Under the pieces are notes generated by a model. That model made no database searches and was not told the origin of the DNA. It saw only the letters and a list, made by a program, of their open reading frames with translations. 64,000 bases of DNA from Ampelocalamus luodianensis (Eukaryota; Streptophyta; Magnoliopsida; Poales; Poaceae). Of the stretch, positions 22,759 to 35,640 are shown piece by piece (the first letter of the stretch is position 1; every line of letters starts with the position of its first letter). The position numbers and the translations under genes were made by a program. The stretch spans positions 36,208,394-36,272,393 of the forward strand of contig CM070638.1 of the NCBI GenBank assembly GCA_036346255.1. Direction: 5' to 3'.

Positions 22759-24964
22759 TGTAATACCCCGAATATCAAATAGAGGGAACATATTATTCGG
22801 AAGAGAAATTTATTCAAATTTGAATGCACTAAAGTTTAAAGGAAAATTGAAAGAAAATTCAAGATTTGAGGGAGGATTGGACCTTGGGCTTTCGGCCCAA
22901 GGCGTCCTAGCCAAGTGGGCCGGCCTTGTAGTGGAGTCAAGAAGGGGGGGTGCCCTTCCCCAAAACCCTAACCTCTGCTACAGTACCGCGGTGCACTGTA
23001 GCATGTGGTACTGTAGCAGCCCCCCTCCCTGCTACTCTACCAAGATGAGGAAGAAGCTCCGAGGTGCCGCCGGCCATGGTGGAAGGAGAAGAAGGGAGAA
23101 GAAGAAAGGAGGAGAAGAAGAAGATCCTCTTTGTGGGTTTTTGTTCAGCGTTTCACGCGTCTCCAAGGATATCAATTCATTTCCCCGCTGTTTTGATGTT
23201 GTTTAGGTGCGAAACCAATTAGAATCGTTTGGATCAAAGTCAGTCTGCAGTAGATTCGAATCTGTCCAGTATGTTGCTCGGGCTGTTTCGACGTCTTAGA
23301 GGCCGAATAAAAAGTTTTGATCTCCTAGAGTTATTTAGATAATGTTCTTAGCTTTCGATGGCCGCCACGAACACCTGATTCTGACGTACAGATCAAAAGT
23401 TATGATCATTTTAGTTTCTGCTGTCCAGAATTCTGACAAGATTGATCTGTTAATTTGTCTTTTAATTTATGTTCATGTTAGAGGCAAATTCAGGGTTTTC
23501 ACCCAACTAGGTTATTGTAGAGAATTTTATAATATTTTCAGATTGTTAAAGAACGATCAATTCGGAGTTACAGATTAAAAGTTATGATTGATTTAGTACT
23601 GCTGTTGTTCATTTAGGCAGTTTTGTTCTGAAAGTTCAACTATCTGTTAGCATACTAAATTGGCCGAATTGGATAATCTTGGCAACTAGAGTATTGTAGA
23701 TTTGTCAGTTAAGAATCCATAGAAACTGGGCTCACCTCTTTCCGAGTTCCAGATCTTGAGATATGTTATTTACTGTGCTGCTGTCCAGTGGCGGTTTATG
23801 GCTGAATGCGTTGGTTTTCAGTTTAGGGTTTCTAGTAAAATCTTGAATTGCCGGAGAAGCGTTGTAGAACGATGGTAAGTAGTGTCGTGTTCATTGTATT
23901 CTTATCTCAATTATCTAATTGTTTAGGAGGTGAAGTTTCGGGTTTAGGAGCACCACCTTTGCCTGCTATTGCGTCACATCGCGGAAGGCAAGTACCTTGC
24001 TAATCTTAATGTTTGTGAATGATGATTGCTTAATGATTGTGTTGTGATATCTTATGATACAATAGATGGTGATATGTCTATGTTCGTTCATATGTGATGA
24101 ATCCATGAGTAGAGATGATATATTATTTATTCAGTAAATCATTTCATACATCCATAATTCATTTTTCATCCACGGGAGTGGATTGTAAGTCCCACCATTC
24201 CAATGTGGGCAGATTTGGACATTGTCATGTCCCGTCCACGGGAGTGGATAGAAAGACCCATCAATTCCAGTATGGGCACGTAAGACCCATCAATTCCAGT
24301 ATGGGCAGATTTGGACACCTGTATGAAACGTTCTTCATACGGATTTGATCCCCGCATTTTTGTTAAGATGCGGGCTTGAGTGAACACCGACGGGTGTGTC
24401 ACTGGCTATACCGGTATAAGCATGTGTGCAGTCCCTTCCTTTGATTATTTACATTCATCTCATTCATTCATAAATATTCAGTTGCTGTATGTTCAGAACC
24501 TTTGAGGAGGTTGTCTGGTTCATGTTGATTGTCTGTTCTTATATTCATTGTACTTGCTGAGTCTTGGACTCACACTTGTTTGTTTATTTATTTTTAGGTG
24601 ATCGATGGCGAAGTTCTATTGGGAGGGAGTAGACATGCGCTACTCAAATAATACACTCTACATTAGGTTCAAAATAAGGATGATTTATGTTTTTCATTCG
24701 TTAACTGTTGGATTGTAATAATTAAAACTAGACATGGATGATACGTTTCTATTCATTGAGTTTTGATTAATTAACTGCGAAAGTTCATGGATTAATCATT
24801 GATAGGATTATCTTAGCGGATCCAATATTATATTCTTATTTATGTTCCATTTGTTGATGAACTGTTTAGCTTAGTTGATGAATTCTTGTTGATGTTTACC
24901 GCTGTATGGTTAAATGTTAGATATTTGGGTAGCATTTTGGCTTCCGAATAGCCAGGGTGTTACA
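22759..24964 (+). mobile_element. Solo LTR S, E-family
   Basis: This 2206-bp LTR starts TGTAATACCCCG and ends CCAGGGTGTTACA, flanked by GCTAT (22754..22758) and GTTAT (24965..24969), a TSD with one change. There is no internal sequence, so it is the product of LTR-LTR recombination. It shares the purine block, repeated AAAGTTATGA phrases and stem-loop block (24170..24416) with D and I. Confidence 0.88.
24170..24416 (+). repeat. Stem-loop block in solo LTR S
   Basis: Successive short inverted repeats: CCCACCATTCCAATGTGGG; GTATGAA/TTCATAC near 24321..24340; CCCGCAT/ATGCGGG near 24351..24374; ACACC/GGGTGT; and TATACCGGTATA. Repeated phrases CCACGGGAGTGG and AGACCCATCAATTCC separate them. The same block occurs in D (4565..4745), I (42727..42910) and G (49117..49200). 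Confidence 0.75.
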
Positions 24965-27814
24965 GTTATAGAGCACACTTCCTTAGGTATGGCGGTAAGG
25001 CTAAGTCCTACAAAACGTTTTCCAATGAAATGAATTAATTAAGATTCACACATATGGGGGTTAACCCTTAATGAACCGCCCATCATAGGATCCGACTAAG
25101 GACCCACACATTGTGTCAGACACATCAGCCCAGCCTTAGCAACTGCCGATGCTCCTCAGGTGAGGGAACCTTCCCAAAACCCACCCGCACATGCCCAACA
25201 ACAATAGAATAATAGAACATTTTTCTCCTACATCTACCACCGGCGACTCATCAATTAACACACCCCAAAGTACTGAGTCAAGAGGGTTCCCATATGCCCT
25301 CATGTGGCTGCACGCAAAGGTGCTTGGATCAATGGCGTAAGTAATTCGGTCCTTGTTGACTCAAGAACCAAGCACACACCTGACAATCACACCATCCAAC
25401 CAATGTGCCCAAGTCTAAAATATTTTATTTTTAGTTTTAATTTTTTAAATACAATACACATATGGGTACCCTGACCCAAGTAATTATAGTGATGATATAA
25501 TGACCATCGCCGAAGCGATGATCCCCAAGCTACCGTTCTAAGCACTGCTAAGCGATATCAACTCGTATCCTACAATTAAAGTGACTATAGCTCATCCATC
25601 GAGCTCTACATCACAGCGGATATAAACCTAGGCTTAGTGGTAAAGGATGAAAATTTACCTACAGTTTATGCAACTATTTAGGATCAACTACTCGAACGAT
25701 AATTTAAACATCAAAATAGAGCATGCATACATACACTTTGCAAACAAGATAATAGAATTTGAAAGTAATGGGATCAATATGATAAAAGGAAAACTACTTG
25801 CCTTGCTGGAGATAACTCTCTTGCTGCAGAGGATCACTCTTGTACCCAACGAATTCATCGGAGCCTATCGAAAGAATCAGGAAGAACTAATAAGAACGAA
25901 TAACACCGAAAATACTCAAAAACCCAAAGTCATCCAAAAATCATGAAATTTACACAAAAGGTAGAGCATGATTTTAAATGAATTTATCAACAAAAATCAA
26001 TTGATTTGGATGTTGCATGCAAAAGTTATAGCCAATACAAAATCAGTTTTTGATAAAATGTTGAAAAATACCCTCTTAGGTACTGTCTATCCAAATTAAA
26101 AATTTTGGCAAAAATTTCCAGAGAGGTGGTGACTTTAAAATTTTTATGGTAGATAGAGCACCATATTATATGAATAATCAAATTTGATTCACCTTATTTG
26201 AAGCTACAATGAATTTCTTATGATTTTTCAAAGTCATGAAAATAGTGCACAAATCATTTATAAAACAAGATTTTCAGAGGAAGTAGCAAACTTAAAACCT
26301 ATTCTACAATAAAGTATAGTAATAGGGTGCCCGAGGCAATCCAACATGCACACAAGCACTGGAGGGGCTCAACGACCTTACCGGAGAGAAGAGGAAGGAC
26401 AGAGGCCGTCGAAGAAGCTCTGGCGACGAAGTCCAGAGGCCTCGGCGGTGAGGTCGACAAGGGGAGCTCGCCCTAAGCAAAGAGAGAGAGAAAGAGATGT
26501 CGGAGAAGCTAGAGAGTAATGCCTTACCGTGCCATCATCAGGGGAGAAGGGGGTGCTAGCAGCTGAAAAAGGAGGAACTTCGAAAACTGCGAGCTCCTGC
26601 AAATGATCCAACAAATAGATCGAGGGGAAAAGTTCCTCAGACTGTGGGACACAAGATGACGCGGAAAGGAGAGAGAATGGCTCATCGGAGCGAAAGTTGA
26701 CACGACGACAGCTCTATGGGCGTGCTCCCGAGAAGAAGGTGGTGAGCTCCATGTTCCAAAAGCTACAAGTAGGAACAAAGGCTCACATTAGCATGTATGA
26801 GGGTGGCGATGAATGGAGATGACGAAGTACCAAGAGAGAGAAACTTCACCTAAGAACTGAGCCTAAATGAGAGTCTCCCTCCTCAGCCACCGAGAGGAGG
26901 AATGAGCTCTACCGGGAGAGAGAGGGCAGGTTAAGGCGTTCCAACGGCCAGGAGGGAAACGGCGTGAGTTGACAACGCACTGGATAGGGCGAACATGGCG
27001 GTGGATTCACGGCGTGCCACGCGATGACGGACGTGTGCCGAATGTCTCCGCCGTGTGGAAACGAGGCTCTGCGTGTGAGCCAACGCGAGGTCAGAGACGA
27101 ATTTGACGAGTGGGGCTAGGGCATGGGCGAGCGCGGGAGACGCGGAGGAAACCACTGGCGCTCGTCAAAAAACGGGGGCAAGCAGGTGGTCAAAACCGGC
27201 GAGCTAGCGCGGGTGGAGCACGCTGGCACGGCATGGCGTCTACATGGAGATGAAGAACTGTAGCAGGGACCCACTGGTCAGCAGCTCTGGTCTGATCAAA
27301 TTGGGCAGAGGTGCTGTTCGGACCAAGTGACCTGGTTGAAAGGGTCTAGTCGAACCTGGTCGAACGGGTCGGACCTAGACGAAATCGAGTCAGACCTAAT
27401 CATAATCGAGTTGGACCTGGTCGTAACCGAGTACCAGGTCGTAGACGAGTCAGACCTGGCTGTAACCGAGTAGGACCTGGTTGTAATCGAGACTGGTCAA
27501 AAATGACAAACAGTGCTTGTAGACGAGCAGTGCTCATAGATGAATAGTGCTCGAAGGATGAACGGTGGTCGCAGATGAACTGTGCTCGAAGGATGAACAA
27601 TGCTTAAAGGATGAATAGTGGTCGTAGATGAACAATTATCGGACCCCAAATTTTGTACTTTGGAGCCCTCTGTGCCAAGCGATGCTATTCCTTGTATCAG
27701 TAGATAGCACACACAGATATATATATTCGGTTCATTCATATAACCATGGAAACTCAGTGCAGACCTATGATCAGGTCCCTAGTTACAACCCCACAAAATC
27801 GAAGGTAAAACTGA

Positions 27815-28205
27815 GGAGGTCTTGGAGAGGTCCTGGAGTGGTTCCGAGGGAGGTCCTAGGGGAGGTCTAGAACAATCCAAATGAACTCAAAGGAGATCCT
27901 AGACAGTCCCGAGGATTCGAGGGAGGCCCTGAACTGTTCAGATGGGGTTAGGGGAGGTCTTGAAGGGTTCTAATAACATTAGGGGAGGTCCTGGACAGTT
28001 CGGATGAAATCGGGGGGAGGTCTTGAATGATCCAGATGACATCAAGGGAGGTCCTAAATGGTTCAAATGAGTCCACGCGGTTATTCCTAAGGAGGTTGTG
28101 GGTGGTCCTAAGGAGGTCTTGAAGACGTATCGGAGGAGTTCCAAGAGGAGGTCCTAGAGACGCTTCTAGGGAGGTCTTAGAGAAGGTTCTAAGGAGATTC
28201 CGGTT
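27815..28205. repeat. GGAGGTC tandem-type repeat block in LTR C, part 1
   Basis: Imperfect units of about 30-50 bases each carry GGGAGGTC(C/T)T followed by a less conserved spacer. Related units continue at 29965..30028, 39533..39776 and 46975..47165, the same block now split by E and H. Confidence 0.8.
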
Positions 28206-30028
28206 GTGGGTGGTACATTCACAGTCAAATTTTGATACGCACATTGCTCAGTATGATTTAGTGCAAGCCCTTACTATAAGAGCTACGAAGGCAGTGAGTC
28301 TATAAAAATCAAAAGTACAGAGTCTAGATAAGAGTGGAAGTAGAACAAGTCATGGTGGTTCCATTCACTCTGCCCACAGGCAAGCGACTGGAGGTCCCGA
28401 CCTAAGCTTCGTCATCTTCACCGCCATTTGGTCCAGTCTCCACGAAGTAATCATAGGGGTCTTGATCCCTTGGGTCTGAAAAAGATTATAATGGCAGAAC
28501 CTGAGTACACAACCGTACTCGCGAGCCAACACACAATGAAGTTTTTATAGATGCCAGGCTATTCAAGGGAAGCTTGGGGTTCTTTTATTTGCACAAAGCC
28601 AAGTTTGAATTAGACTTAATAGAAAATCCTAAGACTTAGCCTTTTAAACTATCGGGCTTTTATAAATGAGTTTTTATTTGTAAAGTACTAGTGGAGGTCC
28701 AACCTCCTATAACATTGAGTGGCTCCATCCACTCAATGCTCGGGCTATCCCATAGTTACCACTAGTCCCCGACCAGGCATTCTCAAAACCCCTGGGGTCC
28801 CACCCACCCCTTTCTTTCCACCACAAATGGTTTTATGAAAATGAAAACTATATCCAGCAAGTTCTCAGCACCGCTCTTGACCGTGAGCACGGCTATCCAT
28901 ACAGTTTTGTTACTTTGTAGAGTTCGCACACTTTACCCACAAGAGATAACCGTCTTGATATATACACATGTTTCCTTAGACATGTGAATCAAGGGGAGAT
29001 CACCACAAGGCCTTTACAATGCTCATTTCTCGATGCACTCCACCTGCTACGGTTTCCACCGCCCGGTGCCATGCACTTCCAGGAGGTCCCCTCTTGCGCC
29101 GTGTGGTTTTCCTGTGGCTTCTTTCCCCTTTACCAACGCCACATTCCCCCAATGGTGAAGCCACGTCGAGGCGAGCAAATTAGTTGGCCAAGTTGTACCC
29201 ATTATAGACTTGTGGTTGCACTGTTTTTACATGAGAGGTCATCAACAGATTCGGTCCTTAAGCGACTTAGGCGGTACATCCACATACCAACCATCACTCG
29301 TGCCCCCCGACACCAACCACTCTTTCCATCCACCCATATCGAAAACGGTTTTCAGGCTTTATTTGTTTTTGGAAATATTCTTTTGATCAACATACCAGCT
29401 AGGCTCCCAGCCTCACTGCTCCAAATTATATTCCAAAGTTTTTAATGATTGTGGTCGGGAAACTTAATGCTCGCATGATATTGTATCTAAGTAAGGCTAA
29501 GCATGATACTTAGACACGGACTTATCAGCTAGCATGTATTCCATTAAGTCTAGGGTGACAAAGGATAATATCCAAATTCAAGGGTTAGAAGTTTATACAC
29601 AATTATAGTTGAGGCATTAACTATGAGCTAGACCAAATTAACTTGATAAAACATAGCAATGCAGTTTCATAGTTTAAAGCAATATACTTTGCAAGAAGGT
29701 AGGTGCAATATGGTCAAAGTGTTGACTCGCCTTGTTCAGGGTACTGCTGATCGTGATCCTGATCCCCACACGGTTTTTCAGTCTCCTCAGCTTCTATAAT
29801 CGCAAAACAACTAGAAGGGCAAATAAACAACATTCAAGCTCAAGTCATTTGCAAATGTGCAAGAAATTCCAAATGATGCAAGGCTGTAGATTATGGGTAT
29901 TAGACCAGCATAGTCGAAGGACATAACGGTCGTAGGTTCTGTGGTTGTCGGAGGATACGACTGGGAGGTCGTGAAAGTACTATGACTTGAGGAGGTCCTA
30001 GAAGTACTGTAGCCAGAGGAGGTCCTAT

Positions 30029-32328
30029 TGTAACACCCCAGCTCCGCATGAGCCTAGAATGCTACAAGACTTACACTAACTAGAACAATCTATAAATTTT
30101 CGACAGAGCTTCCTTTGTAATAACAACAAAATCGTGGTAACAACAGATAACCATGGCATTTATTATCAATTCTATAATCCAAATCTTTCATGCAAATAAG
30201 ATAACCATACGATTGTAAACAATTAACATCAGTCACATAACCAAGAGTAATCCAACCATCAACATCAAAAACATCCATATATAGTCACCACACAGTTATT
30301 TATTCTTAAGTGACGCTAATTAGCAATTGCATAAATAGTGTGAGGTAGTGCGTGCTTTCAAAGTCTACTCCTCCCATGCATGACGTTCTTGCTGATGTAC
30401 CTATAACAAGACAAAGCAAGGGTGAGCCAAACGACTCAAAGAAGTATCAACAAGGTTGCATATTCATAAAGACATGACAAAGATAAACAACTTTAATCAA
30501 CTTCATTCATGGCATTTCAAATATTAGAAATTTAATGATAATGCTATGCACTCTTTGTTCTTTATCTCATTACGCATTTTACCGTAATCGGGGCATTCAT
30601 CCGTCGATGAGAACCCTTGCTCGTGCCCTTTGGCATGGGACCAAGAGCCTATACATCACATGTATAGGGACCTTTGCCCGTCATCACAATGACGGGACCT
30701 CAGATCCATTGCCCACATTCCATGAATGTGGGGACCTCAAGCCTGTCATTACATGACAGGGACCTCAACAATATACTCTTGATCACCACGTGACCAAGTC
30801 TCAATATGCTCAAACATGCATAAGTACTACCACATCATACTTTCAATAACATAAATCAATATGTATCAGAGTATGTAAACAATAGCATCATGAAGGAACC
30901 TCAGGTAAAACTTGCAAACATCAACACAACTAGAATCATCTCCACAACACAATCACATGGCAATGATGAACAACACACCATTCAATTATGACATGCAACC
31001 AATTCTACACATAAACCCGAATACTTGCCTCAACCGCGCGAGAACGGCGGACGTGAAGTGGGTGCTGCCTTTGGGATCTCGCTGCCACCTGGACAAGAAA
31101 ATAACCCCAAACTAAGACCAGCATACTGGACCCAAAATCATACATTTCACTACAATCGAAATCGCTAACTTCTTATCACGTCTAGCTTTTTTTCTAATTT
31201 CTAGTGATCGGTCACTGCGGACAGCAGACTTCAAAAATTCATAACTTTCTTCTCAGGAGTCCAAATAGGATGATCTTGGACTTTCTGAAAAGATAATTAA
31301 GTTGCCTAAATAAACCTAGTTGGGGTGACCCTCTTATTCGGCCATCTTCTACCCCTACCAATCCCTTTAGTCAGAGCAGCTCAACAGCATTAAGTTTCTG
31401 GACAGAAATAAAGAAAATAGCATAACTTTCTCTAAGTTCATCCAAATTCAGTGATCTTTAGTTTTCCTGAAAGCTAAGAGAATTAGCTTCATTTTTCGTT
31501 ATGGTGAGACCCTCTGGAAACTCCTCTAACAGCAAGTTTAAATCAGGTTAAACCGACACTGTCAAAACTGATACCCACAGAAACATCATAGCACTAAAAA
31601 TCATAACTTTGGCTACCGAAGTCCGAATGACCTGATTCTTGTCGGCAATGAAAGATAACTACGATACCCACAACTTTCTAGGAGATGCCCAGACCCAAAT
31701 CTGCCTCTAACCCAGACAAAACCGACAAACTTCGCTGCTGCAGAATACCGACGAACTGACATCCGAAAATAAGACAACTAGAAATTGACCTAAAGCGACG
31801 AACCACGGGTTACCCTTGCCGAACGAGGAGAGCGCACAGCGGGATGAAGATCTCCACAATTCCGCTGCGGATCCCTTCTCCTCCTCTTCTTCTCTTCTCT
31901 TCTTCCTCTCCTTCTTCCCCTTCTCTTCTTTTCTCCTTTCCCTTCTTTCTTGGCCGGCCGCAGGGGATCCTTCTCCTCCTTGGCCAGCAACAATGGGGGT
32001 GATGTGGGGATGGGGAGGCGCAAGAGAGGGTGGAGGGGAGGTGGAGAGGTGGGGAGGTGGGGAGGTGGGAGTGGCGGCCGAAAGGGGTGGGGAGAAGGGA
32101 GGGGGAATTCGGCTAGGGTTGGTGGGAGGAGCCCCTGGCCGGCCACCCCAAATGGGCCTTGGCCAGCCCTGCTGCCGCGAAATGCGATTTTCTCCTCTAA
32201 AACTGCAGACCGACTCAACCAAAAAGTCCCTCCCGCGCTCGCTTGATCCTTCCCGAATAATCGATCTCTCCGAAACCAAAATTTAATCTTCCTCGATTCA
32301 AAACTTAACTCACTTTCGGGGTATTACA
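30029..32328 (-). repeat. 3' LTR of element E
   Basis: It starts TGTAACACCCC and ends GGGGTATTACA on the + strand. It closely parallels 37204..39517, with differences that are mostly one- or two-base length changes in short runs, clustered towards 32100..32290. It contains the tagged stem-loop array at 30623..30764. The ORFs at 31707..32286 on both strands come from a C/T-rich, G/A-rich block and are not genes. Confidence 0.92.
30623..30764. repeat. Array of five stem-loops with a GGGACC tag (3' LTR of E)
   Basis: Stems in order: GTGCC/GGCAT (decayed), CCTATACAT/ATGTATAGG (30648..30668), CCCGTCAT/ATGACGGG (30677..30696), CCCACATTC/GAATGTGGG (30712..30732), CCTGTCAT/ATGACAGG (30742..30760). 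Loops are 3-4 bases. Each stem has a different sequence but its right arm runs into GGACC. Confidence 0.88.
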
Positions 32329-32342
32329 TTCTACCCCCTTAA
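32329..32342 (-). other. Polypurine tract of element E
   Basis: The minus strand reads AAGGGGGTAGAA directly before the LTR start TGTAATACCCC, as in element D. Confidence 0.8.
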
Positions 32343-32439
32343 TGAGATTCGACCGAATCTAAACGCTCACGAGCACAAGAGAAACCGAGGGTGAACACTT
32401 AACAAACAATGGATACACACCAAGTGAATAATTCGGATA

Positions 32440-35400
32440 AATCTCGCGCATGCAGATTCCAATCCCATGTAGCTTCCCGCTCATCTGCTGTGACCAAAGT
32501 ACCTTAACATACTTCAAGGTCTTGTTCCTTAGTGCCTTCTCGACTTTTCCAATATTCTTCGGCTTGGACTCAAGGACAGATCTTGTTCAATGGTTAAAGG
32601 TTCCAATGAAATGTGATGTTCGGATCTCGCAAGTACTTCCTCAACATGGATACATGAAACACGTTGTGCACACCCTCATGGACTCGGAGGTCCAGCGGTA
32701 TGCCAACTTCCCAATCCGGGCCAGATCGCGAATGGGCCAATGTACCTCGGGCTAAGCTTCCCTTTGGTACCAAATCTTACCACTCCTTTTGTGGGTGACA
32801 CCTCAAGAGTACCGTCACCCACTTCAAATTCTAAGTCCCGTCTCCTTACATCCGCATAGCTTTTCATGCGCTCTGAGCCGCTAATAAGTTACGCTCACCA
32901 AGGCCACTCGTTCCACCGTCTTTTGTACCCAACGGGCCTAGAATCGCCTTCTCACCCTGACTTCCCAAAGAAAGGGTGATCTACACTTACGTCCATACAA
33001 AACCTCAAACGGAGCGGCCTTTATGCCGGAGTGATAAGCGTTATTATAAGCAAATTTCGCCAAAGGCAATCGATCTTCCCAGCTACCCTTCCAAGATAGG
33101 ACACAGGTTCTCAACATATCCTCCAAGGTCCGAATAGTGCGCTCTGCTTGTCCATCCATGCGAGGATGAAAAGCGGTACTCAAACGGAGTTGTGTGCCCA
33201 AAGCATTCTGCAAACTCTCCCAAAACTTGGATACAAACTTAGCATCCCCGCGAAATGATGGTTTTGGCACTCCATGCAATCTCACAATCTCACGCACATA
33301 GATAGGGGCCAAATCACTAGCCGAGTTCGTCGAACTGACAGAATAAAATGTGCGACTTGCTGAACCGGTCCACTATAACCCAAATTGCATCCTTACCTCG
33401 CGCGCGAGCGAGGTAACGCAACAACAAAATCCATAGAGATATCATCCCATGGCCATTGGGGTACCTCCAAAGGTCAGTAATAATCGGCCAGTCGCTTATG
33501 TTCACCTTTACTGGCGACAAACACCACAAGAAGCTACATAATTGGCAATATCCACCTTCATTCTTTTCCACCGTAAATTCGCTTCAAATCACGGTACATC
33601 TTCGTCTCTCTGGATGAAGCAAGATACTGAGTGCGATGTGCCTCCTTTAAATGTCATCCTTAACTCCCGCTTCGTGGCACACATAATCGTCCCTTGAATC
33701 GCAATGCTCCAAACCCATCCAAACTGAAATTCCTTCCTTTCCTGTGTCCAAACGCTTCGACCCTCTGCAAAAATGGGTCATTTTCTTGCGCTTCTTGTAC
33801 TCATTGTGGAATGGTGACCCCAAAATCACCGCGTCTCGGTATGAGCGGTCCTCGATAGCAATACGATATCTCCATGCGGTCAAAATCCGCAATAAGACAA
33901 TCCAAAGTAGCCGGTGTCACCTTGCGACTAAGAGCATCACCACCACGTTAGCTTTGCCGGATGATCTTGAATTGTGAGATCATAATCTTTGATCACTCTA
34001 ACCATCTTTCGCCTTAGATTCAAATCCTCGTGTAAAAATGTACTTAAGACTCTTGTGATCAGAAAGATATCACAAGATTCGCCATAAAGATAATGCCTCC
34101 AAAGCTTCAAAGCGAACACTCCGCAGCCAATTCTAAATCATGAGTTGGATAATTCGCTCATGCTTCTTGGTGCCTAGACGCATAAGCCGTAACCTTCCCG
34201 CCCCGCATGAGCACACAACCCAAACCAACTCGGGATGCATCGAGTACACCGTGAATCGCTTCCGTGCTCGGGAATAGTAAGAACCGGAGCGCCACCAACT
34301 TTTCCTTCAAAGTCCAAAGCTGCGCTCACAATCATCGCCCCACAAAACTTCACATCTTTCTCGAGTGAGCTCGGACAACGGCTTTGCAATGATGGAAAAA
34401 TCTTGCACAAAACGCGGTAATAGCTGCCATACCCGTAAAACTTCTCACTTCCTTGACATTGGTCGGTCTTGCCCATTCAACCATCGTGGAAATTTTCCTG
34501 GATCGATCGATATACCTTTATCATTTATAATATGCCCGAGGAACCCCACTTGGACATCCGAATTCACACTTTTGAACTTGGCATAGAACCTATTTTCTCT
34601 TAGTGTTTCCAACACCAACCTCGGATGACGCTCATGCTCAACTTCGTCTTTGAATAGATCAAAATATCATCAATAAAAACTACGACAAAATCATCCGGAT
34701 ACTCATGCGAGATCTTGTTCATAGTTTCCATAAAAGCAAAGAGGGCATTCGTTAGTCCAAATGACATAACTTTGAACTCAAAGTGCCCATACCTTGTAGA
34801 GAACGCCGTTTTCAATATCCTCCTCTCGGATTGGAATTTGGTTGTAACGATCAAGATCTATCTTTGAAAACACCTTTGCCCCTCTCAACCGATCAAATAA
34901 GTCTTCAATGCGAGGCAAAGGATATTTATTCTTGATGGTCACCGTTAAGAGCACGATAATCGATACACATGCGCCAACTACCATCCTTCTTCTTGGTAAA
35001 CAATACCGAGCTCCCCACGGAGACACCTTTGGGTCGAATAAGATCTTTCGCTTTAGATCATCCAACTGTTTCTTTAATTCCTCCCGTAATGGACGCGCTG
35101 ACGACAGATGCGGGTCATAGAAACGGTTGAGCACCCGTATCAAATCAATCCAAACTCCACGGACGAGGAGGGGCATCCCCGCAACTCGCTGGAAAAACAT
35201 CTAAGAACTCCCGAACCACCGAACTAATTCGAAGCCAAAGAAGAACTTGGCTTTCCAATTAGAGACAAAGAAATCCACTCTTCGCAATTCGGCCACGGAA
35301 ACAGACTAGCCAACATGCAAAGAGAGTAGGAAGGGCACCACCGAAAAACTACCTCAAGACCAGATGGTGCAGCAGAGTTCTTGTCTTCCAAAAGCACGAT

Positions 35401-35640
35401 ATAATCGCCGAAAACTATGCAACCATCCATACCCAATATAACATCAAATGGCTCCATTTTTGGGACCATTAAATTAGCAATGAAATCTTCCCATCCAATG
35501 AGATCACACAACCGGACTAATCGTGGAGCTAGCAAGAATTCCACCAGAGAATTAACTACAACCGATCGAGATAAAGATCGCATACTCAAATTGGCCCGAC
35601 TAGCAAACTCTAATGATACAAAAGAGAAAGTAGCTCTGAA
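32440..35640 (-). pseudogene. pol: E pol, all domains present but multiply frameshifted
   Basis: Fragments in order from 35640 down: protease with FDVILGMDG (35224..35589); reverse transcriptase with KYPLPRIEDLFDRL and VFSKIDL (34778..35200) and the catalytic FIDD box in VVVFIDDILIYSK (34600..34854); RNase H and connection (33937..34476, including ALKLWRHYLYG and VIKDYDLTI); integrase (33317..33571 with DAIWVIVDRFSKS; 32938..33312 with STAFHPRMDGQAERTIRTLE and FEVLYGRKCRSP); a GPF/Y-like module KLSPRYIGPF (32676..32867). A weak chromodomain-like tail may lie at 32440..32560. Breaks are almost all small indels; domain spacing is normal. Confidence 0.88.

Noticed and set aside
27815..28205. Spaced repeats that could suggest a CRISPR array
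   Set aside because: Units are degenerate, spacers are not constant in length, the block lies within an LTR, and the genome is plant nuclear.
28984..29445. A 153-codon ORF
   Set aside because: It lies wholly in solo LTR C, shows no motif, and its frame fits no gag or pol part.
31707..32286. Overlapping long ORFs on both strands, repeated at 38963..39497
   Set aside because: They come from a C/T-rich (G/A-rich on the other strand) block of the E LTR; all frames are open because of low complexity.
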